This document shows positions 16,899 to 25,384 of a DNA stretch of 64,000 nucleotides, piece after piece. Positions within the stretch are counted from its first letter, which is position 1. Every line of letters begins with the position of its first letter. The position numbers and the translations under genes were made by a program. The DNA comes from Bdellovibrionales bacterium (lineage in GTDB: Bacteria; Bdellovibrionota; UBA1018). The notes under the pieces are model-generated. The model was not told the origin of the DNA. It did no database searches and was given only the letters and a program-made list of their open reading frames with translations. The stretch covers positions 124,001 through 188,000 of the forward strand of contig JAEUWC010000002.1 in assembly GCA_016786465.1 (NCBI GenBank), read 5' to 3'.

Positions 16899-18608
16899 CT
16901 AGGGGACGGCTCTTACAAAGTTTGAAAGCGAAATGCAGGCTTCGTTAGCCGTTTGTCTGGCCTGGGTGCCAAAGGCGCCAGTCGTTTGATTGATCATCAC
17001 GAACGGAATGTAGCGCAGGACTTTTCCGGAAAGGTCCGTTTCAGGAACATAGCCGCTTAGGTTGTAAGTCCCAGTCAGGGTTCCGGTCTTGGCGCGTAAG
17101 TATCCTTCGGCCTGGGTTCCCTTCATCCGGGAAGCCAGGGTTCCATCCCGCCCGGCAATTGGAAGCGATGACCAAAGGGTTGGAAAGTCAGCACGTTCGC
17201 GCAGGGCGATCAAGGTTGAAAGCAGGGTCAAAGGCTGAACCCGATTGTCGTGTGAAATGCCTGAACCGTCTTCCAGGTAAAAGTCAGAAATTCCTGCGTT
17301 TCGAAGCGTAACTTCCATCAAATCAGCGCCCGCTTTCCAAAGATTGGGTTCGGCCGGGGACTTTAGCGATCCTAGGTAGCGAAAGAATCCATCGCCCACC
17401 AGATTGATGCTTAGTTTCATGAAAGGAACCAGAATCTGACCCAACGTTCTTGAAGCGTAAGAATGGGTCAAGGTTAGGCCACTTGAAGGAAGGGTCGTGT
17501 TTTCTTTTTCAAAGACCACGCCCTGCTGAGTCAGTTTCGTGGTTAAGACGTTGATTGCCCACTGGGTCGCATTGGGAATGGGCAGAACGAAATTTGGGGT
17601 GGCTCCAGCGATCAAGGTTCCGCTGATCGTGTATGAAATCGGCTGTTCACGCGCGTCCATTTTTGCGGTCAAGACCAGATCCGTGACGGTCCCTGTGGTC
17701 GCTACGACCTTTACGGGAATCGGAACGCCCGTTTCCAGCCATTTGCCGGTGGTGTTTCCAGTCACTTGGTAGGTTGCGCAGTTGGCCTGAAGATTCACGG
17801 CTTGGTACGCGGTTCCGTAACACGCGATCGTGTCGCCAAAAGACCAGCCGCTTGGAATGCGAAGGTCATTCAGGCGACTGTCTTTGGCCTGGACTGAAAC
17901 GGGGCCCAGAACTTTTTTTACTCCTAGGTACCGAAGCGATGCGGCCAAAGAAGTCAGTTCCGGAAAAGTCCCGACTGCGGCGCTATCCCAAAGTCCCCAA
18001 GAAGGATCGCCTGATGCGTGAAGGGTCAGTTTGCGAACGACGCCATCGGATTTTTTTCCCACCCATTCAGCCGTGATTTCAGTGCGAAATCGAAACTGAG
18101 TTCCCAGTTCCGTAAGTGCCAATAGGGCCGAAAAAAGTTTGGCGTTTGAAGCGGGCTTGAACGAAACTTTTTCGTTCAACGACCAGGCGTCCGGCCAAGT
18201 GCCACTGACTTCATTGATGTGAACGCCAAACTTGATCGAAGAAAGTTTTGGCGCTTGGAAAATTCCGGCCCAGTCCGGCTGAACCAAGGTCGCTTGCGCG
18301 TCGGCGGGTAGGCGAATGGTGGTTCCACTTTCATGAATGACCGGATCAAAGAAACGCATCCCGTATTCTTGGACGGGAATCAGTCGGCTGGTCATCTGGC
18401 GGGGTTCTTTAAAAGTACTTGCGTTGGGAAGATCGGCTGCGAAGCCTTCTGGATAGGGGGCCCAGGTGGGTTGGGTCTGTTCGCGGTAACGGGCAAGGTC
18501 GTCTGAAATCAGCCAAGTTTTTTCGATTCCGGGCGGTAGCGCGTGTGAAATCGAAGCTTGGATCAAAGCCACCCAAGAAAAGGCGAGAATCGCAGAACGG
18601 ATGCGCAT
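16899..18608 (-). CDS. dacB: D-alanyl-D-alanine carboxypeptidase/endopeptidase, PBP4 type
   Basis: This 569-residue exported S13 peptidase trims or splits peptidoglycan cross-links. A signal peptide (MRIRSAILAFSWVALIQASI, cut after SHA) is followed by about 100 residues without a recognised motif. Then come the penicillin-binding triad: SNAK (Ser154, Lys157), the S-x-N region in DGSGISHDNRVQ, and AKTGTLTGTYNLSGYV. The overall length is at the upper end for the family because of that N-terminal extension. It lies divergent to mltA, a second murein enzyme, with a 133-base gap that must hold both promoters. Confidence 0.92.
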   Translation of the reverse strand: MRIRSAILAFSWVALIQASISHALPPGIEKTWLISDDLARYREQTQPTWAPYPEGFAADLPNASTFKEPRQMTSRLIPVQEYGMRFFDPVIHESGTTIRLPADAQATLVQPDWAGIFQAPKLSSIKFGVHINEVSGTWPDAWSLNEKVSFKPASNAKLFSALLALTELGTQFRFRTEITAEWVGKKSDGVVRKLTLHASGDPSWGLWDSAAVGTFPELTSLAASLRYLGVKKVLGPVSVQAKDSRLNDLRIPSGWSFGDTIACYGTAYQAVNLQANCATYQVTGNTTGKWLETGVPIPVKVVATTGTVTDLVLTAKMDAREQPISYTISGTLIAGATPNFVLPIPNATQWAINVLTTKLTQQGVVFEKENTTLPSSGLTLTHSYASRTLGQILVPFMKLSINLVGDGFFRYLGSLKSPAEPNLWKAGADLMEVTLRNAGISDFYLEDGSGISHDNRVQPLTLLSTLIALRERADFPTLWSSLPIAGRDGTLASRMKGTQAEGYLRAKTGTLTGTYNLSGYVPETDLSGKVLRYIPFVMINQTTGAFGTQARQTANEACISLSNFVRAVP

Positions 18609-18741
18609 GAAAACTTCCCCCGCGGCAGCAGTAACCCAATGAAATTATTTTCTCAAACTGTTTGCCGATCTTGACGGACGAACAGGCGCGACATAACTTC
18701 GAAGCACTTCTGACCGTGAAAGTTTTTCAGGATCAAGGTGT

Positions 18742-20118
18742 TTGCTGCGGCGCGTCTTATCCTGGGTTATGCTTAGTTTTTGGGGGGGATTCTTGAAATC
18801 ATTTTTTCACCTGCTTTTGAGCAGCTGGGTTTCCACATCCGTTTTCGCTTCTGAACCCACCTTTTGGGATTCAAGCCCGCACTGGAATTCGCAGTCGACA
18901 CCCGAATTTCAGTCGTTGGGCCTGGGGCAAGACCTGGGCAACATCGGCACTGGAATCTTGTCGAAAAAGACGAAGACGTCTTCGCAGTCAGCACCGTCGA
19001 CCGTAAAAGTTTTGCCCGCGGATCTTCCCAATCTGGTTCCGGACGGATCGATGTCGGATTTTCGTTTGGCCGTCGACCGTCAGCTGGCTCGATGTGCGCA
19101 GCTGAATGCACGCGACGTTTGGTATGTCGACGGTAGAATTTTAAGCCGTAAGCAGTGGTGCACTGAAACGGGCAAGGCGATCATTGGGATCTTGAATCGT
19201 TCGGCCGATTGGGCAACCTATTACCAAATCGCGAAGACCGAATTGGAATGGTACAAATCCATTGGTCGCGATCAAAAAGGCGAAGTTCTTTACACCGGCT
19301 ACTATCTTCCGACTTTGAAAGCCAAGCGCGTTGCCGACGCGACCTTTAAGTACCCCTTGTACAGTCATCCTGCGGATCTGGTTCAAACGACAGTTTCAGG
19401 AAAGCTGGTTTGGCGTCGTAAGCTACCGGATGGAAAGTTGGTACCTTACTACAAGCGATCCGAAATCGACGGTGACGGACAGAAGCCAGGTGCGCTTGCA
19501 GGGCAGGGGTTAGAAATTTTGTACACGGACGATCTTTTCGCGAATTTTATTTTGCAGATTCAAGGATCGGGAATTGCCGAAGTCACAGAAAAAGACGGAA
19601 CCCGCCGTACAGTATCGATTAATTACGCGGCTCAGAATGGGCATCCTTACACTTCGATCGGATCCTATTTGAAATCGCAGGGCGTGGATCCGTCCTATCT
19701 GACGCTTCAGGGAATGCGCCGTTATTTTGCGCTTTATCCGGGTCAGCTGATCCAAGTATTGAACGTCAACGAAAGTTACGTGTTCTTTCAAGAATCGCCG
19801 GTAGGTCCTTACGGCGCGGCGGGAACGGTGATCGTGCCTTGGCATTCGATCGCGGTGGATCTTTCCCAGTTTCCAACCGGTGCATATTCGATGGTTCAAA
19901 CCCAGCGGCCGATGAAAGTCGTGGGCGACCAGGGGACCGATTGGCAGCCCTTTTTGCGCATGACCGTGAATCAAGACACAGGCGGAGCAATCCGGGGTCC
20001 GGGACGCGTGGATATTTATTGGGGTGGGGACGCTTACGCGGAAATCGTCGCGGGGCAGACCGCTCATACAGGGTCGCTGTATTTTGCGGCCGCCCCCGAA
20101 ACGAAAAAGAAGCCTTAG
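18742..20118 (+). CDS. mltA: MltA-type lytic transglycosylase
   Basis: This murein hydrolase cleaves the MurNAc-GlcNAc bond and leaves anhydro-MurNAc. The 458 residues open with a signal sequence ending near VFASEP. The MltA barrel follows, with YTGYYLPTLKAK, LFANFILQIQGSG, RRTVSINYAAQNG and YTSIGSYL. The 3D domain ends it, with NVNESYVFF, then NQDTGGAIRGPGRVDIYWG, whose aspartates are the catalytic ones. No lipobox is seen, unlike E. coli MltA. The start is uncertain: TTG at 18742 has AGGA nine bases upstream, while ATG at 18769 would shorten the signal peptide. TTGACG at about 18673 is a candidate -35. Confidence 0.92.
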   Translation: MLRRVLSWVMLSFWGGFLKSFFHLLLSSWVSTSVFASEPTFWDSSPHWNSQSTPEFQSLGLGQDLGNIGTGILSKKTKTSSQSAPSTVKVLPADLPNLVPDGSMSDFRLAVDRQLARCAQLNARDVWYVDGRILSRKQWCTETGKAIIGILNRSADWATYYQIAKTELEWYKSIGRDQKGEVLYTGYYLPTLKAKRVADATFKYPLYSHPADLVQTTVSGKLVWRRKLPDGKLVPYYKRSEIDGDGQKPGALAGQGLEILYTDDLFANFILQIQGSGIAEVTEKDGTRRTVSINYAAQNGHPYTSIGSYLKSQGVDPSYLTLQGMRRYFALYPGQLIQVLNVNESYVFFQESPVGPYGAAGTVIVPWHSIAVDLSQFPTGAYSMVQTQRPMKVVGDQGTDWQPFLRMTVNQDTGGAIRGPGRVDIYWGGDAYAEIVAGQTAHTGSLYFAAAPETKKKP

Positions 20119-20121
20119 GGC

Positions 20122-20709
20122 TTAAAACAAGAAGGTCAGGGAAATCGGCATCGCCGCAATGTTGACGGTGAATGCAGATGCCGTGACCAATCCAATCGCC
20201 AACTCAGGCGACCAGCTGATTTTCTTGGTCAGCTCGATCCGCTTTCCGAAAACCGGACGAATCACGAAGTCTGTGGATCCAGCCACGATCGAAAGTCCCA
20301 ATCCCAAACGGGTGAAAAACGCATCGTTCAGGCTGTCGCCGCCGAAATTGAAGCTGGCTTCGGGGACGATGAAGAAGCGGGTGACTGTCCCACCTGCGCT
20401 CAAGGACTTGATCGAGAAAAGCAGGCCGAATTCCAAGCCGCTAGGAAGGATCCATCCAGCGTCAGCGCCAAAATCCACAAAAGTTAGGCTTCCGGCTGAA
20501 GAGGTGCTGAGGTCCAGACCCTCGCTGGTCGTCGAAAGACGGAAGTTGCCATCCAATTTTGAACCACCGTGGCTGGAATAGGAGGATGTGGGGGCGTCAT
20601 CCGTCTTTTTTGCAGCTGCTTTTCCGGCCTTTGCGGCCAGGGCTGCGGGCGCCAGAATTAGACTCATCGCGGCAATAACTGTCATTTTCGTTGTCAATTT
20701 TTTGAACAC
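20122..20709 (-). CDS. Exported protein, probable small outer-membrane barrel
   Basis: This 195-residue protein is read from GTG at 20709, which follows AAGGAG by six bases. A signal peptide ends at ALA-AKA, and a Lys/Ala/Ser-rich linker leads into strand-like repeats. The chain ends with PISLTFLF, an aromatic final residue as in outer-membrane barrels. About eight amphipathic strands can be picked out (for example FVDFGADAGWILPSGLEFGLLFSI). The family is not recognised. It converges with mltA, with three bases between stop codons, and is divergent from the TPR-protein operon. Confidence 0.6.
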   Translation of the reverse strand: MFKKLTTKMTVIAAMSLILAPAALAAKAGKAAAKKTDDAPTSSYSSHGGSKLDGNFRLSTTSEGLDLSTSSAGSLTFVDFGADAGWILPSGLEFGLLFSIKSLSAGGTVTRFFIVPEASFNFGGDSLNDAFFTRLGLGLSIVAGSTDFVIRPVFGKRIELTKKISWSPELAIGLVTASAFTVNIAAMPISLTFLF

Positions 20710-20810
20710 AGAGAACTCCTTTTTTTAAGTAGGACGCCCACTTACCAACAAAAACGTCTCAAGTCATCCGTCCCCTTGGCCGATGCGCTTGAAGAGATGG
20801 AGCGTACCTT

Positions 20811-21656
20811 GTGAGCAATCGTTCGCAAAATAACGGAATGGGCAAAGGCTTGATTTGGGGAGCATTTTTCATGGTGGTCATCCTGATGGGTGTCTACGTG
20901 GGCCCTCACGTCGGCTGGATGTTCAAAGGTAAAAAGCGCCCCGGACAAAACGGTGAATCGGCTTCATTCATGGAGCGCTTGGTGGATACCTATGCCGCGT
21001 CCTTAAAGTCCATTGATCGCAAGATGCGCCAGTTGGACCATTTGGAAGCCGACAATGCCAAGCTTCGCGCCGAATTGGATAAGTTGCGTGTTTGGTCGGA
21101 AGGTTTGGACAAGACCTGTCGCATGAAAGAAGGCGAAGCCAAGACCCTGGCCGCAAAGAAGCAGCTGGAAGAACAGACCGGCTCGGTCGCAGGCCGCACA
21201 TTGGCGCAGATCGATTATCGATCGCCTGAAAGTTTGAATTCAACCCAGCTTTTCACCTTGGCCGTCAGCTATTTCAAGGCGCGCGAAGATGAAAAAGCAT
21301 CCGTCATTTTGTCGCAATTGGCAGAAGACGGCGAAGACCCCAATCTGCGATCTGCGCGGACGTACTTGATGGCTGGCGTTTCTTTCTACCGCCTAGATCA
21401 CTACAAGCAGGCGTCCGAATACTTCGACAAAACTTTAAAGACCGAAGCAAATGCAGACAATCTGAAATTTCATGCGCAAGCGCGACTTTGGCAGGGCCTA
21501 ACGGCACTGAAGCTGAAAAAGCCGCAGCTAGCACAACAGTGGTTTGGTGAATTGATTGATCACCACCCCAAGTCGCCGGAAGCGAGATGGGTGAATTCAG
21601 CGCAAGCTAAAAACAAGGAGGCGTCCCGTGTTCCTGCCCATTCGGAAGAGCCTTAG
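20811..21656 (+). CDS. Membrane-anchored TPR protein with coiled coil
   Basis: The 281-residue protein starts at GTG with GGAG eight bases upstream. One membrane segment (residues 12-34; LIWGAFFMVVILMGVYVG) is followed by a coiled coil (about 58-125) rich in Lys, Glu and Leu. TPR-like helix pairs then run from about 145 to 265 (LFTLAVSYFKAREDEKAS, YLMAGVSFYRLDHYKQASEYF, ARLWQGLTALKLKKPQLAQQWF). The layout recalls YbgF/CpoB, but with an uncleaved anchor. It overlaps the FecR-domain gene by 29 bases and heads a four-gene envelope operon. Exact function unknown. Confidence 0.7.
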   Translation: MSNRSQNNGMGKGLIWGAFFMVVILMGVYVGPHVGWMFKGKKRPGQNGESASFMERLVDTYAASLKSIDRKMRQLDHLEADNAKLRAELDKLRVWSEGLDKTCRMKEGEAKTLAAKKQLEEQTGSVAGRTLAQIDYRSPESLNSTQLFTLAVSYFKAREDEKASVILSQLAEDGEDPNLRSARTYLMAGVSFYRLDHYKQASEYFDKTLKTEANADNLKFHAQARLWQGLTALKLKKPQLAQQWFGELIDHHPKSPEARWVNSAQAKNKEASRVPAHSEEP

Positions 21657-22740
21657 GCTCTGGATTGCAGCAACATTCATTTCAGCCGTAACAGCTATTG
21701 CCGCAGAAACTGCGCCCAAGCCCGCATCGGTCTGCGCGGTGATTGAAGAATTCGGTGGAAAAGTTCAGGTCTTGGATCCGAATCGCACGACGATTCTGGA
21801 CATTGACGTTCGTTCGGGAATTCCTTGTGGTTCATGGATTTCAACCGAAGACGGATTCTTCAAGATCATTCATCGTGACGGGTACCGCGTAACTGCGGGA
21901 TCCAGTACTTTCCTGGAAGTCGTCGATGATCAAGTCGAAACAGTAGCCGCAAAACCATTGCCGCTGGCACAGCCCCTGGATCAGCTGGTTTTGTACAAAG
22001 GTCAGCTGAAAGTTCAGGCAGGTGCCGGTGTCAGTTCCGGAGAATTGAAGATCGTGACCCCCCACGCGCGCGCACGAATCAAGCGCGGTCGCGCGATTCT
22101 GATTTTCAGCAAAGAACAAGAAGAAACCCAGCTGATCACCCTGGATCAGGTGGCTTCGCTTGAGAATCGCTTTGAAAGTTCGCGCGCAGTTCGCGTGAAA
22201 GAAGGTGAAGCTTCGTCTTTGAACTTTAAAGCCCTTCGCGTTCTTCCTTCGATTCCGCAAGCCGTTTCGCTTTCGGGACTAAAGCAAAAGCTAATTGATC
22301 TGCGTCTGGATGATCGTACCCGTCACGAAGTCTTGGGTGTCGTGAAAGGACGCCAGGAAAGAAAGTTCGCGACCGTTTTGGACCGTGGCCAAGGGCATTC
22401 GGACGATATGATGGATTACGATCGCAGAAATGCAGGCGCTGAAATTGCGAACCGCAAGCCGTCGGCCCTGGAATTTCAGACTGGTGAATATCGCCGTCAC
22501 CCTCCGAAAAAGGATGATGAAGTGGCGAAGACACTTTGGACCCGTCGCCTAGTCGGCGATCAGACCGATGGCGAAAAGATTCTTTACCCCGACCGCTTTT
22601 ACGGAAAGGCCGGCGCTGTGAATCTTCAAGTTCGGGATCCGAATCCTGAAAAGAAGATCACCGCGAAATCACTGCGTTCAGAAGAAGAAGCCGAAAAGGA
22701 AAAACTTCTTCGTGAACTTTCATCGATTCGGGTAGAGTAA
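21628..22740 (+). CDS. Exported FecR-domain protein
   Basis: The 370-residue protein begins at GTG, preceded by a very strong AAGGAGG, inside the end of the TPR gene. After a signal peptide (cut near AIAAETA), residues 35-150 match the FecR-like beta domain: a signal-type GGKVQVLD, SGIPCGSWISTEDGFFKI, and GSSTFLEVVDD. Here the domain is not tied to a TonB receptor; such exported FecR proteins usually occur with TPR or barrel partners. The C-terminal 120 residues are charged and look poorly folded. An N-terminal Cys pair may form a disulfide. Its stop overlaps the next ATG. Confidence 0.72.
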   Translation: MFLPIRKSLRLWIAATFISAVTAIAAETAPKPASVCAVIEEFGGKVQVLDPNRTTILDIDVRSGIPCGSWISTEDGFFKIIHRDGYRVTAGSSTFLEVVDDQVETVAAKPLPLAQPLDQLVLYKGQLKVQAGAGVSSGELKIVTPHARARIKRGRAILIFSKEQEETQLITLDQVASLENRFESSRAVRVKEGEASSLNFKALRVLPSIPQAVSLSGLKQKLIDLRLDDRTRHEVLGVVKGRQERKFATVLDRGQGHSDDMMDYDRRNAGAEIANRKPSALEFQTGEYRRHPPKKDDEVAKTLWTRRLVGDQTDGEKILYPDRFYGKAGAVNLQVRDPNPEKKITAKSLRSEEEAEKEKLLRELSSIRVE

Positions 22741-23312
22741 TGAAGTTTCTAACGGGTCTAACGATTCAGCTAGCGATCGGGGTCGTAGGGTTGGGTGCCT
22801 TCAGTTCAGCACACGCCGGTGTGGTCGAACTTTCGACCGGCTTTAGCTACAGTCGTTCGAACTATGCAGCTGGAAGCTATACCTGGAACCGCCGAATCGG
22901 CGGATCGGTGGCTTATCATTTTTCAGCGACATCTGGGATCGAATGGGCCTTTCAAATGATCGTTGACCGAACGGTGATCGCCAATGGCACTTTGCAAGAC
23001 ACGACCTTTAACGACCGGGTCTACAGTTTGAACTGGGTTCAGTCCTTCCTTCCTAGAGAATCGGTTTTTCAGCCTTACGTGAAGATTGGAATTGGTCAGT
23101 TGAACCGCGACGCGGAAGGGACCTATTCAGGTGGGGTTTCGCCACCAGCGCGTTTGGATGCGCTGACGGGTGTAGTAGGAATGGGTTTTCGCCTTTATCT
23201 GACCAAAACTTTCGCCATCCGCGGTGAAGCGACGACGTATCTGCAAGGAGCAGAACTGAGAACTTGGCAAGACAACCTGGGCTTTACTTTAGGAACGTCC
23301 TTCTACTTGTAA
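22740..23312 (+). CDS. Small outer-membrane beta-barrel protein
   Basis: This 190-residue protein has a signal peptide (cut after AHA) and then about eight alternating strands (VVELSTGFSYSRSNY, SYTWNRRIGGSVAYHF, VYSLNWVQSFL), ending GTSFYL. That is the design of OmpX/OmpW-sized barrels. ATG overlaps the stop of the FecR-domain gene (TAATG), so translation is coupled. No catalytic motif is seen, and the family is not named from sequence. Neighbours suggest it is the outer-membrane part of the TPR/FecR set. Confidence 0.68.
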   Translation: MKFLTGLTIQLAIGVVGLGAFSSAHAGVVELSTGFSYSRSNYAAGSYTWNRRIGGSVAYHFSATSGIEWAFQMIVDRTVIANGTLQDTTFNDRVYSLNWVQSFLPRESVFQPYVKIGIGQLNRDAEGTYSGGVSPPARLDALTGVVGMGFRLYLTKTFAIRGEATTYLQGAELRTWQDNLGFTLGTSFYL

Positions 23313-24313
23313 TGAGTTTGCTATCGGTCCTTGGGTCGGCTTGTTCGACCGCATCCTACCTTTGGCAGGCGGGGATGGGGCAGATGGAGCTTTTCAATCG
23401 TGCCCGTCCCATTTCAGAAGTGATCACCGATGAAAAAACTTCGCCAAGGATTCGGCAGCTTCTGGCCGATGTCGCTATAATGAAAAAGTTTGGCGAAAAA
23501 ATGGGGTTAAAGCCCACTAGAAACTACGAACACTACGTGCGCCTGGATCGAAAGGTCGTGGTTTATGTGGTCAGTGGAAGTCGTCCTTTGGCCTTTAAAC
23601 CCTATGAATGGAGCTTCCCAATCGTAGGAAGCTTTCCGTATTTGGGATTCTTTGATCGCGAAGATGCCTTCCGATATTCGCGCACGATCGAAGACCAGGG
23701 TTGGGACGTGGACGTTCGCGGTGCCCAGGCCTATTCGACTTTGGGTTGGTTTCGCGATCCGGTGCTTTCCAGCATGATTCCCGAAGGGGATGAAGCGTTC
23801 GGTGAACTGGCCAATGTGATTTTGCATGAATCGGTTCACGCGACCTATTATGTGAACGACCAGTCGACTTTTAACGAAAGCTTAGCCAGCTTTGTGGCCG
23901 ACGAAATGACGCCGGTTTTTTTAAAGGAAAGGTTCGGAGAATCTTCCGTCGAATACAAATCCTATCGCGAGGCGGATGAAAAATCAGAAAAGCGCGGCAA
24001 GAAGATGCACGAAGCCTATGTAAAGCTGGAAAAGCTTTACGCATCAAACGCTTCGGAAGCCGACAAGAAGACCGAAAAAGATCGAATCATCGCGGGCCTA
24101 AAGGAAGAACTGAAGTGGCCCAAAGAAAGAGCCATGAACAATGCAACGCTTTTTCAGTTCAAGACCTACGGCGGTGGCAGCGAAGCTTTTAAAAGTCTTT
24201 TCGCTCGTTGCGAAAAGAATTGGACTCAGTTCTTTTCGAAGATTTCAAAGGTGAACGAAAAGTCTTTTTCCAAGAAGCAATCCGAAGATCTCGGTTTTCT
24301 CGGAAATATATAA
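23264..24313 (+). CDS. Predicted aminopeptidase (COG4324), probable lipoprotein
   Basis: This protein matches the predicted aminopeptidase family of DUF2265/COG4324: YLWQAGMGQMELFNRARPI near the start, AYSTLGWFRDPVLSSM, and the zinc motif HESVH followed by FNESLASFVADE (third ligand Glu). The start is a choice between TTG at 23264 and ATG at 23312. TTG gives a proper basic n-region and hydrophobic core (RNVLLLVMSLLSVLGSAC) and has AAGGAG 13 bases upstream, but it overlaps the barrel gene by 49 bases. The ATG forms a TAATG junction but a very short leader. I prefer TTG. Confidence 0.78.
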   Translation: MARQPGLYFRNVLLLVMSLLSVLGSACSTASYLWQAGMGQMELFNRARPISEVITDEKTSPRIRQLLADVAIMKKFGEKMGLKPTRNYEHYVRLDRKVVVYVVSGSRPLAFKPYEWSFPIVGSFPYLGFFDREDAFRYSRTIEDQGWDVDVRGAQAYSTLGWFRDPVLSSMIPEGDEAFGELANVILHESVHATYYVNDQSTFNESLASFVADEMTPVFLKERFGESSVEYKSYREADEKSEKRGKKMHEAYVKLEKLYASNASEADKKTEKDRIIAGLKEELKWPKERAMNNATLFQFKTYGGGSEAFKSLFARCEKNWTQFFSKISKVNEKSFSKKQSEDLGFLGNI

Positions 24314-24336
24314 GGCTCGGCCGAAAAAAAAAAAGA

Positions 24337-24367
24337 AAAGGCCACCTTCATCGTGAAGGTGGCCTTT
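24337..24367. terminator. Strong bidirectional intrinsic terminator
   Basis: A perfect 14-base-pair stem (AAAGGCCACCTTCA and its complement) with a TCG loop lies between two convergent genes. On the minus strand the hairpin is followed by TTTTC and eleven T residues, so it is a textbook terminator for the lipoprotein gene at 24412-25158. On the plus strand only a short CTTT tail follows, yet the hairpin should still end the aminopeptidase operon. Confidence 0.9.
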
Positions 24368-24411
24368 CTATGCGTCGTGAGGAGAATCTCTAAACCGGTT
24401 CTGGGGCCGAT

Positions 24412-25158
24412 TTAGTAGGTGAACACTTCTAATCCGCCGTTAACGGTGTGGTTTTTAAACACCGACCGCATCGGGCAATAAGTCGTGTAATAGTTGTACG
24501 TGAAGCTCGAGCAGCTCGAGTCGTACATGTACGGGTAGGTCTGACAAGCCATCCAGATGATGCAGTAGAAGTCGTATCGAGGTGATTCGACTTTGACCGA
24601 GTAGTTCGAAACGCCGGGTTGCAACCGGTCCGAAAAGTCGATCGTCTGCGAAGCGACGCCGTCTGGGCAGCTGGTCGAAGGAATTCCGCCCACCAGAAGT
24701 TTCTGGGTTTGGACAGAACGCCCGCCGACGGTAACCGTGAACTGAGCGCAGCTGTAGTTGGCCGTGAAAGGCGAACTACCGGTTGAAATCGTCAATGGCC
24801 CTGCCGAATCCGCGGTGACTTTCACTTTCAAAGTCGTGTCCGCATTCACGTTCATCGTGTACGAAGTCGTGACGCCGTTGACGCCGTTTAGGCTGAAGTA
24901 GCCTGAATACGAAGGGGTGTTATTCGTATTCGGTGAAGTCGACGGGCTAGGGGTTGGGCTAGGGGTTCCCGTAGGCCAAGGATACGGATTGTAGCTTGGA
25001 TACGGCCACGGGTACTGAGGGTACTGTGGGTTTTGGGGCCATGGGTTATTTGTGAAAGTGGGGGTCGGTGCTCTTTGGACCTGACCACCACAAGCTGAAA
25101 GAATCAGGGCCGCTAGGCCGAATCCAATCAACGTCTTGTACTGAGTATGCGTTTTCAT
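24412..25158 (-). CDS. Lipoprotein with Pro/Tyr/Trp-rich linker
   Basis: Translation begins at ATG 25158, since GAGGAGAAAGT precedes it; a further upstream ATG lacks such support. The 248-residue protein has a good lipobox (LILSAC, Cys at about 24). A flexible linker follows with P-x-P, NPQYPQYPWPYP-type repeats and then Thr/Ser/Pro repeats (about 30-80). A compact domain at about 85-248 contains nine cysteines, probably in disulfides, and is rich in Tyr, Ser and Thr. The family is not recognised. The linker would let the domain reach through or beyond the cell wall. A consensus sigma-54 promoter lies about 82-97 bases upstream. Confidence 0.68.
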   Translation of the reverse strand: MKTHTQYKTLIGFGLAALILSACGGQVQRAPTPTFTNNPWPQNPQYPQYPWPYPSYNPYPWPTGTPSPTPSPSTSPNTNNTPSYSGYFSLNGVNGVTTSYTMNVNADTTLKVKVTADSAGPLTISTGSSPFTANYSCAQFTVTVGGRSVQTQKLLVGGIPSTSCPDGVASQTIDFSDRLQPGVSNYSVKVESPRYDFYCIIWMACQTYPYMYDSSCSSFTYNYYTTYCPMRSVFKNHTVNGGLEVFTY

Positions 25159-25240
25159 ACTTTCTCCTCTGGGTTTCACAGGCATCCAAAACGGGACCCA
25201 GTCCTTGGGGATTTTGGAATTCTGCTTACCTAGGGATAAA

Positions 25241-25255
25241 GCAAGCGCGGTGCCA
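25241..25255 (-). promoter_or_regulatory. Consensus sigma-54 promoter (-24/-12)
   Basis: Read on the minus strand, 25255-25240 is TGGCAC-CGCGC-TTGCT, an exact match to TGGCAY-N5-TTGCW with the required GG-N10-GC spacing. The transcript would start near 25230 and leave a leader of about 70 bases before the lipoprotein ATG at 25158. No enhancer motif was identified. Confidence 0.75.
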
Positions 25256-25384
25256 GGGGGCTAGTGATTAAATAGTTGTTATTGAAAGGTTTTCTTGACT
25301 GCCTGGGTTGGGTTGTCGAAAACGAAGTCGGCGGGTGTCTACGAATTAAACAGTCCCGCATCGGAAGGGAGAGATAAAATGAAT

